NCBI GenBank assembly: GCA_026625625.1
Contig: CP113055.1
Span: forward strand, 3,021,001-3,085,000
Length of the DNA stretch: 64,000 nucleotides
Direction: 5' to 3'
Source of the DNA: Blastomonas sp. SL216
Lineage (GTDB): Bacteria; Pseudomonadota; Alphaproteobacteria; Sphingomonadales; Sphingomonadaceae
Of this stretch, positions 37,335 through 45,506 are shown piece by piece. Each line of letters opens with the position of its first letter. Positions within the stretch are counted from its first letter, which is position 1. Under the pieces are notes generated by a model, which did not search any database, was not told where the DNA came from, and saw nothing but the letters and a program-made list of their open reading frames with translations. Position numbers and translations under genes: made by a program.

Positions 37335-38307
37335 GTTCTTCGCTGTGCTCTACAGTCATATCCTGACCGATTGCGGATTTGCCCAAGCGCAAAACCTTTT
37401 TTCGAGCTTGAGCTGTTTTTTCTAACAAGAAATTATCGATTTGGCCCTGAAACGCTTCTTGGCTCAAAGGTATTGCTGCGGTTAGCGCCTCGATGGAACT
37501 TTCAAGCGTGGTAGCAATCGTGTCTGCCAACTTCAACTTGCCGGTCGTCTCATCATATTCCACGACGAACCAAACAATGTCGCAGTTTGAAAGATGTTTG
37601 ACGGTCACAAAGGAGCCAAGCGACGATCGGAAAGGTGTGTCGATGACCACAGACATTTTTTTCCCCCATCGCCGCAATGTTGGAATTTTTGTTTGAAGTT
37701 GCGGCATCAGCCTTTTTGGGCCTGACGATCGGTAATCAGGCCTCCGGTTTGCATCCGGGAAGATATGTTCAGATGGGTCTTCATATTGCTTGATGTGTCC
37801 TCCCATACCTTCGCCTGAGAAATACACTGCTTGAAGCTCTAACGCGCACCACCGGGAACTGTCTGCTGGATCGATTAGGATGCTATCGATGCGACCAACA
37901 GCCTCACCTTCCTTTTCCTCGATCTCGTCCAAGCCCACAGCAGACGTGAGGAACTGCACTTCTTTCAGAACAATTGGTGTTTCAACGTTCAGAATTTGGG
38001 TGCCGACGATTTCGAAGATGAAGTTATCCTCCCAAAAACGGGAAGGGCATAATGTGACAAGCGGCCCATTGTGCAAGACGGTCCCGTTGCCTTGCAAAGT
38101 TCGCTTTTGGACTGTGCAGATACCGCCTTTTTTGTTGCAGGTGGCTCCCGGCTGTGCAGCTTGTCGGAACGGGCAAGGCAACCCCGAGAGCTTGGCGGAC
38201 CCCATCGATGCGAGAGCTTTAAGTTCATCCGCTGTGTAATCGTTTATGCGCCGACCATACCACTCTGCTATGCCGTAACGGCTACGTTCTTTTCCTGCCG
38301 TCGCCAC
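37327..38307 (-). CDS. NotI-family type II restriction endonuclease
   Basis: A 326-residue enzyme resembling NotI, whose fold carries a cysteine-bound iron and a PD-(D/E)xK-type site. Cys45, Cys57, Cys64 and Cys87 occur in the family spacing (CPFR, CNKKGGIC, LVTLCPSRFW). The catalytic run is GRIDSILID with Asp141, then LELQ with Glu157 and Gln159, the E-x-Q variant seen in NotI. GTG start at 38307, with aggggc upstream. It lies 79 bases behind the cytosine methyltransferase gene. Recognition of an 8-base GC-only site like NotI's is an inference. Confidence 0.82.
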   Translation of the reverse strand: MATAGKERSRYGIAEWYGRRINDYTADELKALASMGSAKLSGLPCPFRQAAQPGATCNKKGGICTVQKRTLQGNGTVLHNGPLVTLCPSRFWEDNFIFEIVGTQILNVETPIVLKEVQFLTSAVGLDEIEEKEGEAVGRIDSILIDPADSSRWCALELQAVYFSGEGMGGHIKQYEDPSEHIFPDANRRPDYRSSGPKRLMPQLQTKIPTLRRWGKKMSVVIDTPFRSSLGSFVTVKHLSNCDIVWFVVEYDETTGKLKLADTIATTLESSIEALTAAIPLSQEAFQGQIDNFLLEKTAQARKKVLRLGKSAIGQDMTVEHSEELS

Positions 38308-38386
38308 TCAAATTTGCCCCTAAGTTATCCACTCCAGGGACAAACTACACGCTAATTTGAGCGAGGAAAGGGGTTAGTCGTGGCGG

Positions 38387-39544
38387 CTAGCAGGCCACCG
38401 CAAGAGAAGGGCGAAATCCATCACCCGCCTCGGTGCGCTCCGACGCATCTATGAGTGTTTCCGCAACTCTCTTTCCGAGAATTGGCGGGACAGCATTTCC
38501 GACTTGAACATACTGTTCGGTCCGACTGCCCTTGAACACGAATTGATCCGGGAATGATTGCAATCTTGCTGCCTCCCGAACGGTTATCGAACGATCCTGC
38601 GTTGGATGAATATAAGCTCCCCAATGGACATCGCATTTGGTCAAAATTGTGCATGCCAAATCGGTGGGACGAGGACGTCCATAACGCTTGGTATGATCGC
38701 TACGTTTTGCTCTTTTCATGCCTTCAGGCAAAAGGTGGACTGGTATGTCGCGCCACGATCCCCCCTGCGGAATGTGCTGCATCCGCAGCATATTCGTCTG
38801 TGACAACTTCGATGCTGAGTGATTATGAACTAACTCCGCACTGCCCCGCAGTTCACGTTGATATTCATTAACAGCGCCAGTGGCATAAGGCAGCAGCTCG
38901 GCGGCTTCGCCATTTGCTAGAACTGGCAGGTCCGAGATCGCATCCCAGATTGTGACAAACTTTTCTCGATCTGAACCATGTGTTGCATCGGGAAACAAAA
39001 TTGGCGCGTCGGTTCTGGTTGCGATAAAGAAAACTCGCCGCCGCTCCTGTGGCACACCGTATTCTTCAGCCTTCAGAATACGTTTTTTCACCCGATACCC
39101 CAATGTCCCCATACCGCGCTCGATCTCATCAACGATTTGCCCGCCTGCGATCGAGGTGATGCCCGTCACGTTCTCCATGACTAACCACTTGGGCCTTAAG
39201 CCATCTACGATACGGAGATATTCGCGGAAGAGACCCGCGCGCGGATCATCCACGCCCCGCTGATGATTATATACCGAGTAACCTTGGCATGGTGGGCCTC
39301 CAACTAAAACGTCAAGTTCACCCTTCTTAAGCCCTGCTGCCTTCAGCAAAGCTTGCGTGCTTACTTTTTGTATCGGTCCTCCGAGAAACTTGGCTTCGTG
39401 ATGAGTTGAAGAAAACGTTGCCCCTGAAGGTTCGTCATAGTCTTGACCTGCAAGCACATGAAAACCGGCCTGTCGAAATCCTTCAGACAGACCACCAGCG
39501 CCGCAGAACAAGTCCACGGCTGTCAGATTAGGTCGGTTGCTCAT
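38387..39544 (-). CDS. DNA cytosine-5 methyltransferase
   Basis: A 385-residue C5 methyltransferase with the motifs in order: I DLFCGAGG (11-18), IV GGPPCQGYS with catalytic Cys86, VI MENV (123-126), VIII QERRRVFF (166-173), and IX/X (RLQSFPDQFVF, QVGNAVPP). It protects the site cut by the NotI-like nuclease next door. Its ATG overlaps the stop of the RHH gene as ATGA, so the regulator and methyltransferase are translationally coupled. Confidence 0.95.
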   Translation of the reverse strand: MSNRPNLTAVDLFCGAGGLSEGFRQAGFHVLAGQDYDEPSGATFSSTHHEAKFLGGPIQKVSTQALLKAAGLKKGELDVLVGGPPCQGYSVYNHQRGVDDPRAGLFREYLRIVDGLRPKWLVMENVTGITSIAGGQIVDEIERGMGTLGYRVKKRILKAEEYGVPQERRRVFFIATRTDAPILFPDATHGSDREKFVTIWDAISDLPVLANGEAAELLPYATGAVNEYQRELRGSAELVHNHSASKLSQTNMLRMQHIPQGGSWRDIPVHLLPEGMKRAKRSDHTKRYGRPRPTDLACTILTKCDVHWGAYIHPTQDRSITVREAARLQSFPDQFVFKGSRTEQYVQVGNAVPPILGKRVAETLIDASERTEAGDGFRPSLAVAC

Positions 39545-39744
39545 GCCATTTTCCTGCGTTCACGAGGAAGCGCAAGCGGAAGCTGTGCATCTTCGTTTCG
39601 ATATTTCATCATAAATTCAATTATTGCCTGCCGCCCAACCCAAGCCATCGACACGTTATGGCGTTCGGCTAGTGCCAGCAATTCTTGGTGTTCGGCATCG
39701 GAAAGGCCCACCGATAAGCGAGGCGGCTTTGTAGCAGATATCAT
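39541..39744 (-). CDS. Ribbon-helix-helix-type small regulator
   Basis: A 67-residue basic protein with the ribbon-helix-helix pattern: a short strand KPPRLSVGLSD, then two helices (EHQELLALAERHNVSMAWVG and RQAIIEFMMKYR). I chose the ATG at 39744, which has gaggggc upstream; the longer frame to 39876 would consume the operator. Placed first in the operon, it is likely the controller of restriction-modification timing, in the role usually taken by an XRE-type C protein. Confidence 0.75.
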   Translation of the reverse strand: MISATKPPRLSVGLSDAEHQELLALAERHNVSMAWVGRQAIIEFMMKYRNEDAQLPLALPRERRKMA

Positions 39745-39769
39745 GTCGCCCCTCTCTCGCGGCCTAATC

Positions 39770-39796
39770 TGCTGCAATGTGCAGCACGTTGCAGCA
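39770..39796. promoter_or_regulatory. Putative RHH operator upstream of the R-M operon
   Basis: A 27-base run built on tgctgca repeats: an inverted pair tgctgca/tgcagca (39770-39786) followed by a third half-site ttgcagca. It lies 26 bases before the RHH start. Tandem and inverted half-sites fit cooperative RHH binding and autoregulation. Confidence 0.6.
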
Positions 39797-40044
39797 TCAT
39801 GATGTAAACTGCTGCTGATAGCAAGCCGGGATGGGGTCTGATTTTGCATAAAGCGATCAGAACATATCAGGAACATAAACGCAATGTGTGTTTGCTAATA
39901 GGGTTGTTGTCATGTGGTCCCTGAAGGCAAGCCGTTCCTGCCCTATGAGGGTCAAGAGGGGCCTTTCTAACTTGTCGGGGGCCTGGGTTGCGAGCGGGTT
40001 GGATTGACCCTGTGAGATGCTGATAGGAGCTTCGTGAGGGCGCG
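39797..40044. other. Rest of the intergenic stretch before the R-M operon
   Basis: No gene is seen. A further gctgctgatagcaag half-site follows the operator. The remainder, between the R-M promoter and the exonuclease stop, carries no recognisable structure. Confidence 0.4.
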
Positions 40045-41445
40045 CTAGCAGGACGCGCTGAGAATTCTTGTTACTTGCGCCCGATCAGCGAGATATTTAA
40101 CAACGGCATCGAGAATAGCCGCTTCGTCGCCATTACCTTGTTCCATCCGCGCCACTGCTTCGGCTTGAGCATCGGCAATGGTCGTCCATGCGGTTTTCTC
40201 ATAGCCGTCACCTGCCAGACGCGCGGCTATCTTGGCAGCAATCTTTGCGCGAATGTTCTCCGGCAGCAGATCAGGGCGGTGTTCATAAATCAGGCGACGG
40301 CCCAGTGCGATAAGCCGAACGTCGCCAAACCCTTCAACGATTGCGGGTCGATCTTCCCAAGCGGCAAGGTGAAACGCTGCCATCCGGTTCTCATCGGCGC
40401 GCCCGACGAAACCAGAGTAGATTTGCTCTTCGACAAATTCCGATGCGGGCCGGTCCTGCTTGGCGGACAGGCGAATTAACCGCGCACAGAATTCTGTATC
40501 GGCCTGTATCCTATGTGCGCGCTCCAACAGGTCGCCAGCAGCATCACCACCGAAATGCTCATATTCGGACAATGCTTGCAGGGTCGGCGCGGCATTTGTG
40601 CGAATACGCCGGACGGGTTTTGGTGAGCGTGTAAGCCACGCGGCCAACTCTTCATCAGTCATGGCGCGAAGCTGGTCAATGTCGATAGCGAGGTTCAGAG
40701 CAAGCACGGTGCCAGCGTTGCCGGGTTCGTGACCTATCTTGGTCAGCGCGAATTGGTAGGGAAGATTATAGAAGCTTTCCGTGAGGATGAAGCACGGCTC
40801 CGCATTCAGAAGCGTTGCCACGGAAGCCTTGTCCGATAGATGAACGGCATCAGCCCATAGCTCAGGCGCGTTGTCACGGATCAGCCGAGCAACATGAATT
40901 GTTGCTTCTACATCGGCCAGAGCATCATGAGCGTTCAGGTGATTGAAGCCGTTTTCCGGTGCTAATCGGTCCAGCCTGAATGTGGGTTTCCCCTTGTCAC
41001 CGACCGGCACGATGATGGCGTCCGGCACCAAGACCGACGCGGCTTGCGCGATCTTTAGAATATCGATCCGGCAATTGCCGCCGGTATTCGTCAGATATGG
41101 CGAATGTAGCGACTGGTATAATGCCTGACGCAGCAAGTGCTCGTCAAACCCAAGGGTGTTCCAGCCAGTGAAGATGCTCGGCGACCATGCCGCCAACTTC
41201 GCCCGGATTTCGCACATCATTTCATAATGGCTGGGTAGGGCAGGGTCGGTAATCTGCTCCATCCTGATCCGCGTGACGCATAACGCACCGGGTGATGGCA
41301 CGATGTGCGGCATCAGGCGGCATCGGATTTCAAAGCGGTCAATTTCGTTTAGGTCATCATCGGTGCAGATAGCGGCAAACTGAAGAATTTGATCGAAACT
41401 GGTGTTCGTGCCGGTCGTTTCCGTATCATAGAAAACAAACCCCAT
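40045..41445 (-). CDS. ExoI-like DEDDh exonuclease
   Basis: A 466-residue protein. The N-terminal DEDDh domain shows YDTETTGTNTSFDQILQFAA (D-x-E), WNTLGFDEHLLRQALY and, later, HDALADVEATIHVARLI with the catalytic His-Asp. The order and spacing follow exodeoxyribonuclease I (SbcB), including the SH3-like and C-terminal helical parts with WLTRSPKPVRRIRTN. It would degrade single-stranded DNA 3' to 5'. ATG 41445 starts one residue before the fold; a 5' extension to 41466 is less likely. It follows a 65-residue gene by 17 bases. Confidence 0.88.
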   Translation of the reverse strand: MGFVFYDTETTGTNTSFDQILQFAAICTDDDLNEIDRFEIRCRLMPHIVPSPGALCVTRIRMEQITDPALPSHYEMMCEIRAKLAAWSPSIFTGWNTLGFDEHLLRQALYQSLHSPYLTNTGGNCRIDILKIAQAASVLVPDAIIVPVGDKGKPTFRLDRLAPENGFNHLNAHDALADVEATIHVARLIRDNAPELWADAVHLSDKASVATLLNAEPCFILTESFYNLPYQFALTKIGHEPGNAGTVLALNLAIDIDQLRAMTDEELAAWLTRSPKPVRRIRTNAAPTLQALSEYEHFGGDAAGDLLERAHRIQADTEFCARLIRLSAKQDRPASEFVEEQIYSGFVGRADENRMAAFHLAAWEDRPAIVEGFGDVRLIALGRRLIYEHRPDLLPENIRAKIAAKIAARLAGDGYEKTAWTTIADAQAEAVARMEQGNGDEAAILDAVVKYLADRAQVTRILSASC

Positions 41446-41462
41446 TGATCGCCCCGCTTGTC

Positions 41463-41660
41463 TCAAATTCCTGACGAAATTAACGCCGCCAGTAAATCAC
41501 CGTGCCCGACGAACCTGCCGTCCCGATCACGTGTTTCACCTCGCTCAATATCATACCAGCCAACCAGCCTGCCATTTTTGTCGCGGCCAGTGTTTCTTCC
41601 TCCGGCGCGGTCAGACCAACCCAACAAAAGACCATTTCTGTCTCGAAACACCTGTCGCAT
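41463..41660 (-). CDS. Small repeat protein ahead of the exonuclease
   Basis: A 65-residue protein built from three hairpin-like repeats of the form R-D-x-x-G-R/L-x-x-G-W/H-x-D: FRDRNGLLLGWSD, GRDKNGRLVGWYD and TRDRDGRFVGHGD. Such Asp/Gly-rich small repeat proteins are widespread in alphaproteobacteria, without known function. A good aggaggcaa site precedes ATG 41660. Co-transcribed with the exonuclease gene. Confidence 0.75.
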   Translation of the reverse strand: MRQVFRDRNGLLLGWSDRAGGRNTGRDKNGRLVGWYDIERGETRDRDGRFVGHGDLLAALISSGI

Positions 41661-41728
41661 CGTTTTGCCTCCTAAGTTGAGGCCGTTCGATCAAGCGTCT
41701 TAGGCGCTAAGCGTCAACCTTCGAAAAG

Positions 41729-41742
41729 TTTGGTCCCCAAAA
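41729..41742. repeat. Repeated motif copy 2 (tttggtccccaaaa)
   Basis: Reverse complement of the motif at 35138-35151, with the flanking A-run also shared. It lies 69 bases upstream of the 65-residue gene, in the presumed promoter of the exonuclease operon. Confidence 0.6.
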
Positions 41743-41815
41743 GACTTATGGATAGACCCGCTTCGAAGAGGGCAAGAGTAAAGAGCGCAGACCGAAAATA
41801 CAGACTACAATTCAT

Positions 41816-43432
41816 TCAAGAGAGCACATATGCACCCTCAAGCATCCGACCTTCCTCATCGAACAGCCACCAGCTTTCATCGTCAGGTTCGATCCTGAAC
41901 AACCCTGTTGGCGTGATAGCAATACGTTTGATAAGCCGCCGAAGCGTCATGTTGGCCCGACCCCGCGCATAAATGCGAACTTCGTCGTTCTCACTTGTCA
42001 GGTCCGCACGTAGTCGTTCCACCAATTCGACATCGTCCTCGCTCGCTGGTTTGGATGTCTCGATGGCTAAGGCTTTCTGCGCCGCTCCGATCTCTTCGAC
42101 CTGTTCCTCGATCTTGGCTTCGAGCGCGCCGATGCGTTGGACGATCGCCTTCGGCGGGGAGGGCGCATTTACCTCGCGACCTTCTATTATTCCAATCAGG
42201 TTATCCAAGGCTGCTTGGTCAGCGTCCTTGAGCCTGACCATTTCCGCTATGCGTTGCCGGAGTTCGTGCCCGGCTGAATTGCTACCGCGCCGATCGACAA
42301 GCTGTGGCAGGAGTTCGTCGAGAACGGTCGCCTCCACGACATCATAGTTTAGGACGGTTTTGTTGTCGCAAGCCATTTTTCTGCGCGCACGGTCGCAAAG
42401 TAAGCGACGATAGGTTTTTCGGCGATATTTCACCACCTCGCCGTTGACCTTATTATAACTCTGAGCGGTGTCGGTGGTGTGGCGGAAATGAGCACCACCG
42501 CCACACTGATCACAAAATACCATTTGCGATAGAAGATTGCGATTGCCGTGGGTCTTCGTTGTTTTCTGGTTGCCCTTACGCATAGCGAGCGCAGCTTGAG
42601 CCCGGTTCCATTTTTCAGTGGGGATCGCCTGCGGCCAAAAGTTGGGGGACAGGGTTTTGCCGTCCGTTGTGACATATTCACCAAGCACGGTGCGTTTGGT
42701 GAGCAGACGATAGATATAGCTGTAGAACCAGCCGTTGTTGCCGCGCTTTTGTGCAGGAGGCGTCCAACTTGGCTCCTCACGATCGTGCAGGATGGTCACT
42801 ATGCGGTGGATGCCAACGCCGTCGATATATAAATCGTAGATGTCATTGAGAACTTTCGCGCGATGCTTGTTTAGCACCATTTCGCCATCGACACGGTCGA
42901 TCCAAAGCGGAGTGTTGGGGATCGGAGCAGTCTGAGTGCCTTCAGCAATTGCGGCGAACCGCGCCTCCCATGTCGCAGTCGTTCGATCACTTTTCTTTTT
43001 GCTCTCTTGGTGTGCTTGCTGGGCAGAGATTATGAGCCTGAAAACATCGAGGAGTTCTCCGCTCTCTTCGCTCCTGTAGATCTGACCGTCGTGATAGGTC
43101 GCTACGTTAACGCCGTTCTCGTTGAGCGCCCACATCAACTGCGCGGCAGCCTTGGCCCCTTGGCGGCTCAAGCGGTCGATGTTTTCTACGACCAGTGTTT
43201 TGCCATGATGGAAACCGTTTTTTGCCTCCAACTCGAACTCGTGAAGCGAGGAACCTTCGAGCCGGTTTGCACCGTGGAAGGCGCTGCGCCCTTCGTCGAT
43301 GATTGTTTTCTCTACTGCCCAGCCCTGAGTGGCCGCGAACTCCAACCCCAGCTTTTTCTGTCGGTCTAAGGAATAACCTTTGCTCTGCTCTGCACTAGAA
43401 AACCGGGCGTAAATGATAGCAATCTGAGACAT
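41816..43432 (-). CDS. Large serine recombinase (integrase of the element)
   Basis: A 538-residue phage-type integrase. The resolvase domain (1-150) carries the catalytic Ser12 in YARFSSAEQ and NIDRLSRQG. The recombinase domain (about 160-285) is next, then a zinc-ribbon domain with Cys307, Cys310, Cys346 and Cys355. A coiled coil at about 430-485 is the usual directionality control. The ATG at 43432 is only 55 bases from the right junction, as expected for an integrase next to attP. No recombination directionality factor was recognised; one of the small genes may serve. Confidence 0.96.
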   Translation of the reverse strand: MSQIAIIYARFSSAEQSKGYSLDRQKKLGLEFAATQGWAVEKTIIDEGRSAFHGANRLEGSSLHEFELEAKNGFHHGKTLVVENIDRLSRQGAKAAAQLMWALNENGVNVATYHDGQIYRSEESGELLDVFRLIISAQQAHQESKKKSDRTTATWEARFAAIAEGTQTAPIPNTPLWIDRVDGEMVLNKHRAKVLNDIYDLYIDGVGIHRIVTILHDREEPSWTPPAQKRGNNGWFYSYIYRLLTKRTVLGEYVTTDGKTLSPNFWPQAIPTEKWNRAQAALAMRKGNQKTTKTHGNRNLLSQMVFCDQCGGGAHFRHTTDTAQSYNKVNGEVVKYRRKTYRRLLCDRARRKMACDNKTVLNYDVVEATVLDELLPQLVDRRGSNSAGHELRQRIAEMVRLKDADQAALDNLIGIIEGREVNAPSPPKAIVQRIGALEAKIEEQVEEIGAAQKALAIETSKPASEDDVELVERLRADLTSENDEVRIYARGRANMTLRRLIKRIAITPTGLFRIEPDDESWWLFDEEGRMLEGAYVLS

Positions 43433-43453
43433 GACGCTTGGTAACTCAGCAAT

Positions 43454-43489
43454 AGTTGCTTTTTAGTTTACTTGTATTGCAACTTGCGT
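43454..43489. promoter_or_regulatory. Right end of the element with integrase upstream repeat
   Basis: An inverted repeat agttgc (43454-43459)/gcaact (43479-43484) surrounds an A+T-rich spacer and ends at the attR crossover gt (43488-43489). It could be an integrase arm site and contains the recombinase promoter region. Confidence 0.5.
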
Positions 43490-43988
43490 GCAGATGATCG
43501 CGGCGATGAACCCGTGCCGCTGCGGCCATCTGGGCGATCCTGCGCTCGGCTGCTCGCGCGCCCCGCGCTGCGCGGCGGACTATCAGGCCAAGGTCTCAGG
43601 CCCGCTGCTCGACCGCATCGACCTGCATGTCGAGGTAGAAGCCGTCACCGCCGCCGACCTCACCCTGCCCCCGCCCGCCGAGGGCTCGGCCGAGGTCGCG
43701 GCAAGGGTCGCCGCCGCCCGCGCGCTCCAGACCGCGCGCTATGCCGACATCAAGGCGCGCACCAATGCCGAGATCGACGGCGAAGCGCTGGAGCGCTTTG
43801 CCACCCCGGACGAACCGGCACGCCAGCTGCTGGCAAGGGCGGCCGAAGCGATGCGGCTATCGGCGCGGGGGTACACACGGGTGCTTAGGGTGGCGCGCAC
43901 GATCGCTGACCTGAGCGGCGCGGAGACGGTGGGGAGGGTGCATGTCGCCGAGGCGCTGAGCTATCGACGGCGGGCACCGGTGGGGTGA
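43488..43988 (+). pseudogene. comM: comM/yifB, 3' part, separated by the element
   Basis: C-terminal third of ComM starting exactly at the shared valine codon (gtg). The conserved QMIAAMNPCRCGHLGDPALG follows, then the SGPLLDRIDLHVEV arginine-finger segment and the C-terminal helix RGYTRVLRVARTIADLSG. It has no start signal of its own. The protein cannot be produced intact while the element is present. In the rejoined gene the junction reads A-R-V-Q-M-I-A-A-M-N, as in intact homologues. Confidence 0.93.
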
Positions 43989-44007
43989 GGGAGTATCAGG
44001 CGGCAAA

Positions 44008-45417
44008 ATGAGGAACGTTCTCGCAAATGGATTGGCCTGTCTATCCAGATGGTTGACGACCTTCATGGTGATGGTCTCAATGACCATGGCGATTGTCGCG
44101 TGTGGTCCAGAGCAGAAGCCGTTCCCTGAAATTGACAGGGCCAAACTGCGCATCAAGTTGGAGCGCACGGGATGTTTCGGATCTTGCCCACGCTACCAAG
44201 TGAGCATCGATGGCAACGGTAATGTCATTTTTGACACTGGCCCAACGTCAACAGAGATGGGTTTCGGAAATGGTCCGGACTATTCTATTGAAACGGGTGT
44301 CAGGGTGTCTGGTAAATATCATTCGCATATAAGTCCGGCAAAGATTGATGCGTTGATTCATCAGTTTCAGAGCGTCGGTTTTTTCGATCTCGAAGACGAA
44401 TATGTTTCCGAAGTTACGGACAATCCGACTTATGTTGTGTCAATCGATACCGGGAATGGCAAAAAATCGGTTGTTGATTATGCAGGCGAAGATGTCGGGA
44501 TGTCGCCAGCGGTAACGCGACTGGAAGACGCGATTGATGAAGCTGCTGGGACTGATCGCTGGATCAAGGGCACGCCTGAGATCATTCCCATGCTGAAGGC
44601 TGTGGGCACCGACTTTTCCGGCGTGATCGGGCTGGAACTGATGGATGCTGCAGCCGAAAGAAACGATATCGCCACGATGATCCGGCTCAAGTCGCGGGGT
44701 GCGCCACTCTATATCAAAGGCGGCCCAAACCCCTTCAGGTCCGCAACCTACGCAGGCCATAATCAGGCAGCTTTATGGCTCCTGCAAAATGGAGCTGCGG
44801 CTGAAAACTCGGCCTATGATAGCGCTTTGGGTGATGCTGTCTCGTTGGCCCGTCACGCGCCGTTCCGCGTTCTAAGCCGTGATCCAAGGCTCAGAAATAT
44901 CGGGCAGCGCAAGGCTACAGAGTTGCTGGCAATAGCAGCCGCAAACGCAGATGTCAGACTGGTGAGGTATTTCTTGGCCTTGGGAGCCAATCCCCGTGGC
45001 ATAGGTGAGATGAAAGGCGCGTCTGATCCACCACTATTCAAGGCCGCTAATGGAGGGTTGGTGAATGACCATGGCTTCGGAGTTGGGGAGCGACGAAAGG
45101 TCGTTGCTATGCTCCTGAAAGCAGGGGCCGGGACAGCGCATACCCAATACGGTTATCCTCAAAGCATTTTGTGGGCAGTAGATGACCCGACCATAGCCGA
45201 GATGCTAATCAACGCAGGTGCCAATCCGAATTTTCGCGACGACGAAGGTGAGCACATTCTGTTCAGCATATCCGATGACGATGTGGCGATGGTGCTGATT
45301 GCCCACGGCGCAGACCTCGACGCGGTACGCCCAGCCGATGGTATGACTTTGGGTCGCTGGGCCCGGTATCAGGGCTGGCGCAGAGTCGTCGACCTGTTGA
45401 ACCGGAAGGGGCTGTAA
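44008..45417 (+). CDS. Ankyrin-repeat lipoprotein with DUF6438 domain
   Basis: A 469-residue probable lipoprotein. The signal helix is followed by AIVAC, a lipobox. The DUF6438-type domain (about residues 40-170) carries LERTGCFGSCPRYQVSIDGN, with the Cys pair of the family. The C-terminal half has four to six degenerate ankyrin repeats (LMDAAAERNDIATMIRLKSR, TYAGHNQAALWLLQNGA, DPTIAEMLINAGANPNFRD). A periplasmic interaction role is likely; the target is unknown. It is the first host gene after comM, with a terminator behind it. Confidence 0.8.
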   Translation: MRNVLANGLACLSRWLTTFMVMVSMTMAIVACGPEQKPFPEIDRAKLRIKLERTGCFGSCPRYQVSIDGNGNVIFDTGPTSTEMGFGNGPDYSIETGVRVSGKYHSHISPAKIDALIHQFQSVGFFDLEDEYVSEVTDNPTYVVSIDTGNGKKSVVDYAGEDVGMSPAVTRLEDAIDEAAGTDRWIKGTPEIIPMLKAVGTDFSGVIGLELMDAAAERNDIATMIRLKSRGAPLYIKGGPNPFRSATYAGHNQAALWLLQNGAAAENSAYDSALGDAVSLARHAPFRVLSRDPRLRNIGQRKATELLAIAAANADVRLVRYFLALGANPRGIGEMKGASDPPLFKAANGGLVNDHGFGVGERRKVVAMLLKAGAGTAHTQYGYPQSILWAVDDPTIAEMLINAGANPNFRDDEGEHILFSISDDDVAMVLIAHGADLDAVRPADGMTLGRWARYQGWRRVVDLLNRKGL

Positions 45418-45420
45418 CAG

Positions 45421-45448
45421 AAACGGCGGAGCATAGGCCCCGCCGTTT
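45421..45448. terminator. Terminator behind the ankyrin lipoprotein
   Basis: Stem aaacggcgg/ccgccgttt around a ten-base loop, three bases after the stop. It lies between convergent genes, so it can serve both strands. Confidence 0.75.
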
Positions 45449-45506
45449 CGCTGTTTCGACACTTAGCACAGCGGAGCCCCCCGACCCCGCTGCCGTCATC
45501 CCATCA

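Larger units (their letters stand above)
28335..43489. mobile_element. 15.2-kb integrative element inserted in comM
   Basis: Contiguous foreign segment bounded by the broken comM. It is visibly richer in A+T than the flanks and has small, differently coded genes. A large serine recombinase sits at the right edge, reading inward. Cargo from left to right: two small genes, a three-gene orphan operon, a DpdA-like transglycosylase divergent from two orphans, a small resolvase, a HEPN-motif protein, a HUH Rep-like protein, a DUF6641/DUF3768 operon, a NotI-like restriction-modification system, an ExoI-like exonuclease and the recombinase. No conjugation, phage structural or replication-fork genes were seen, so it is probably a non-conjugative or mobilisable island. 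Confidence 0.9.

Noticed and set aside
28335-43489. Prophage
   Set aside because: No capsid, portal, terminase, tail or lysis genes are seen among the cargo.
43488-43988. An independent gene starting at GTG 43488
   Set aside because: Its first residues are mid-domain of ComM and there is no ribosome-binding site; it is the 3' part of the split gene.
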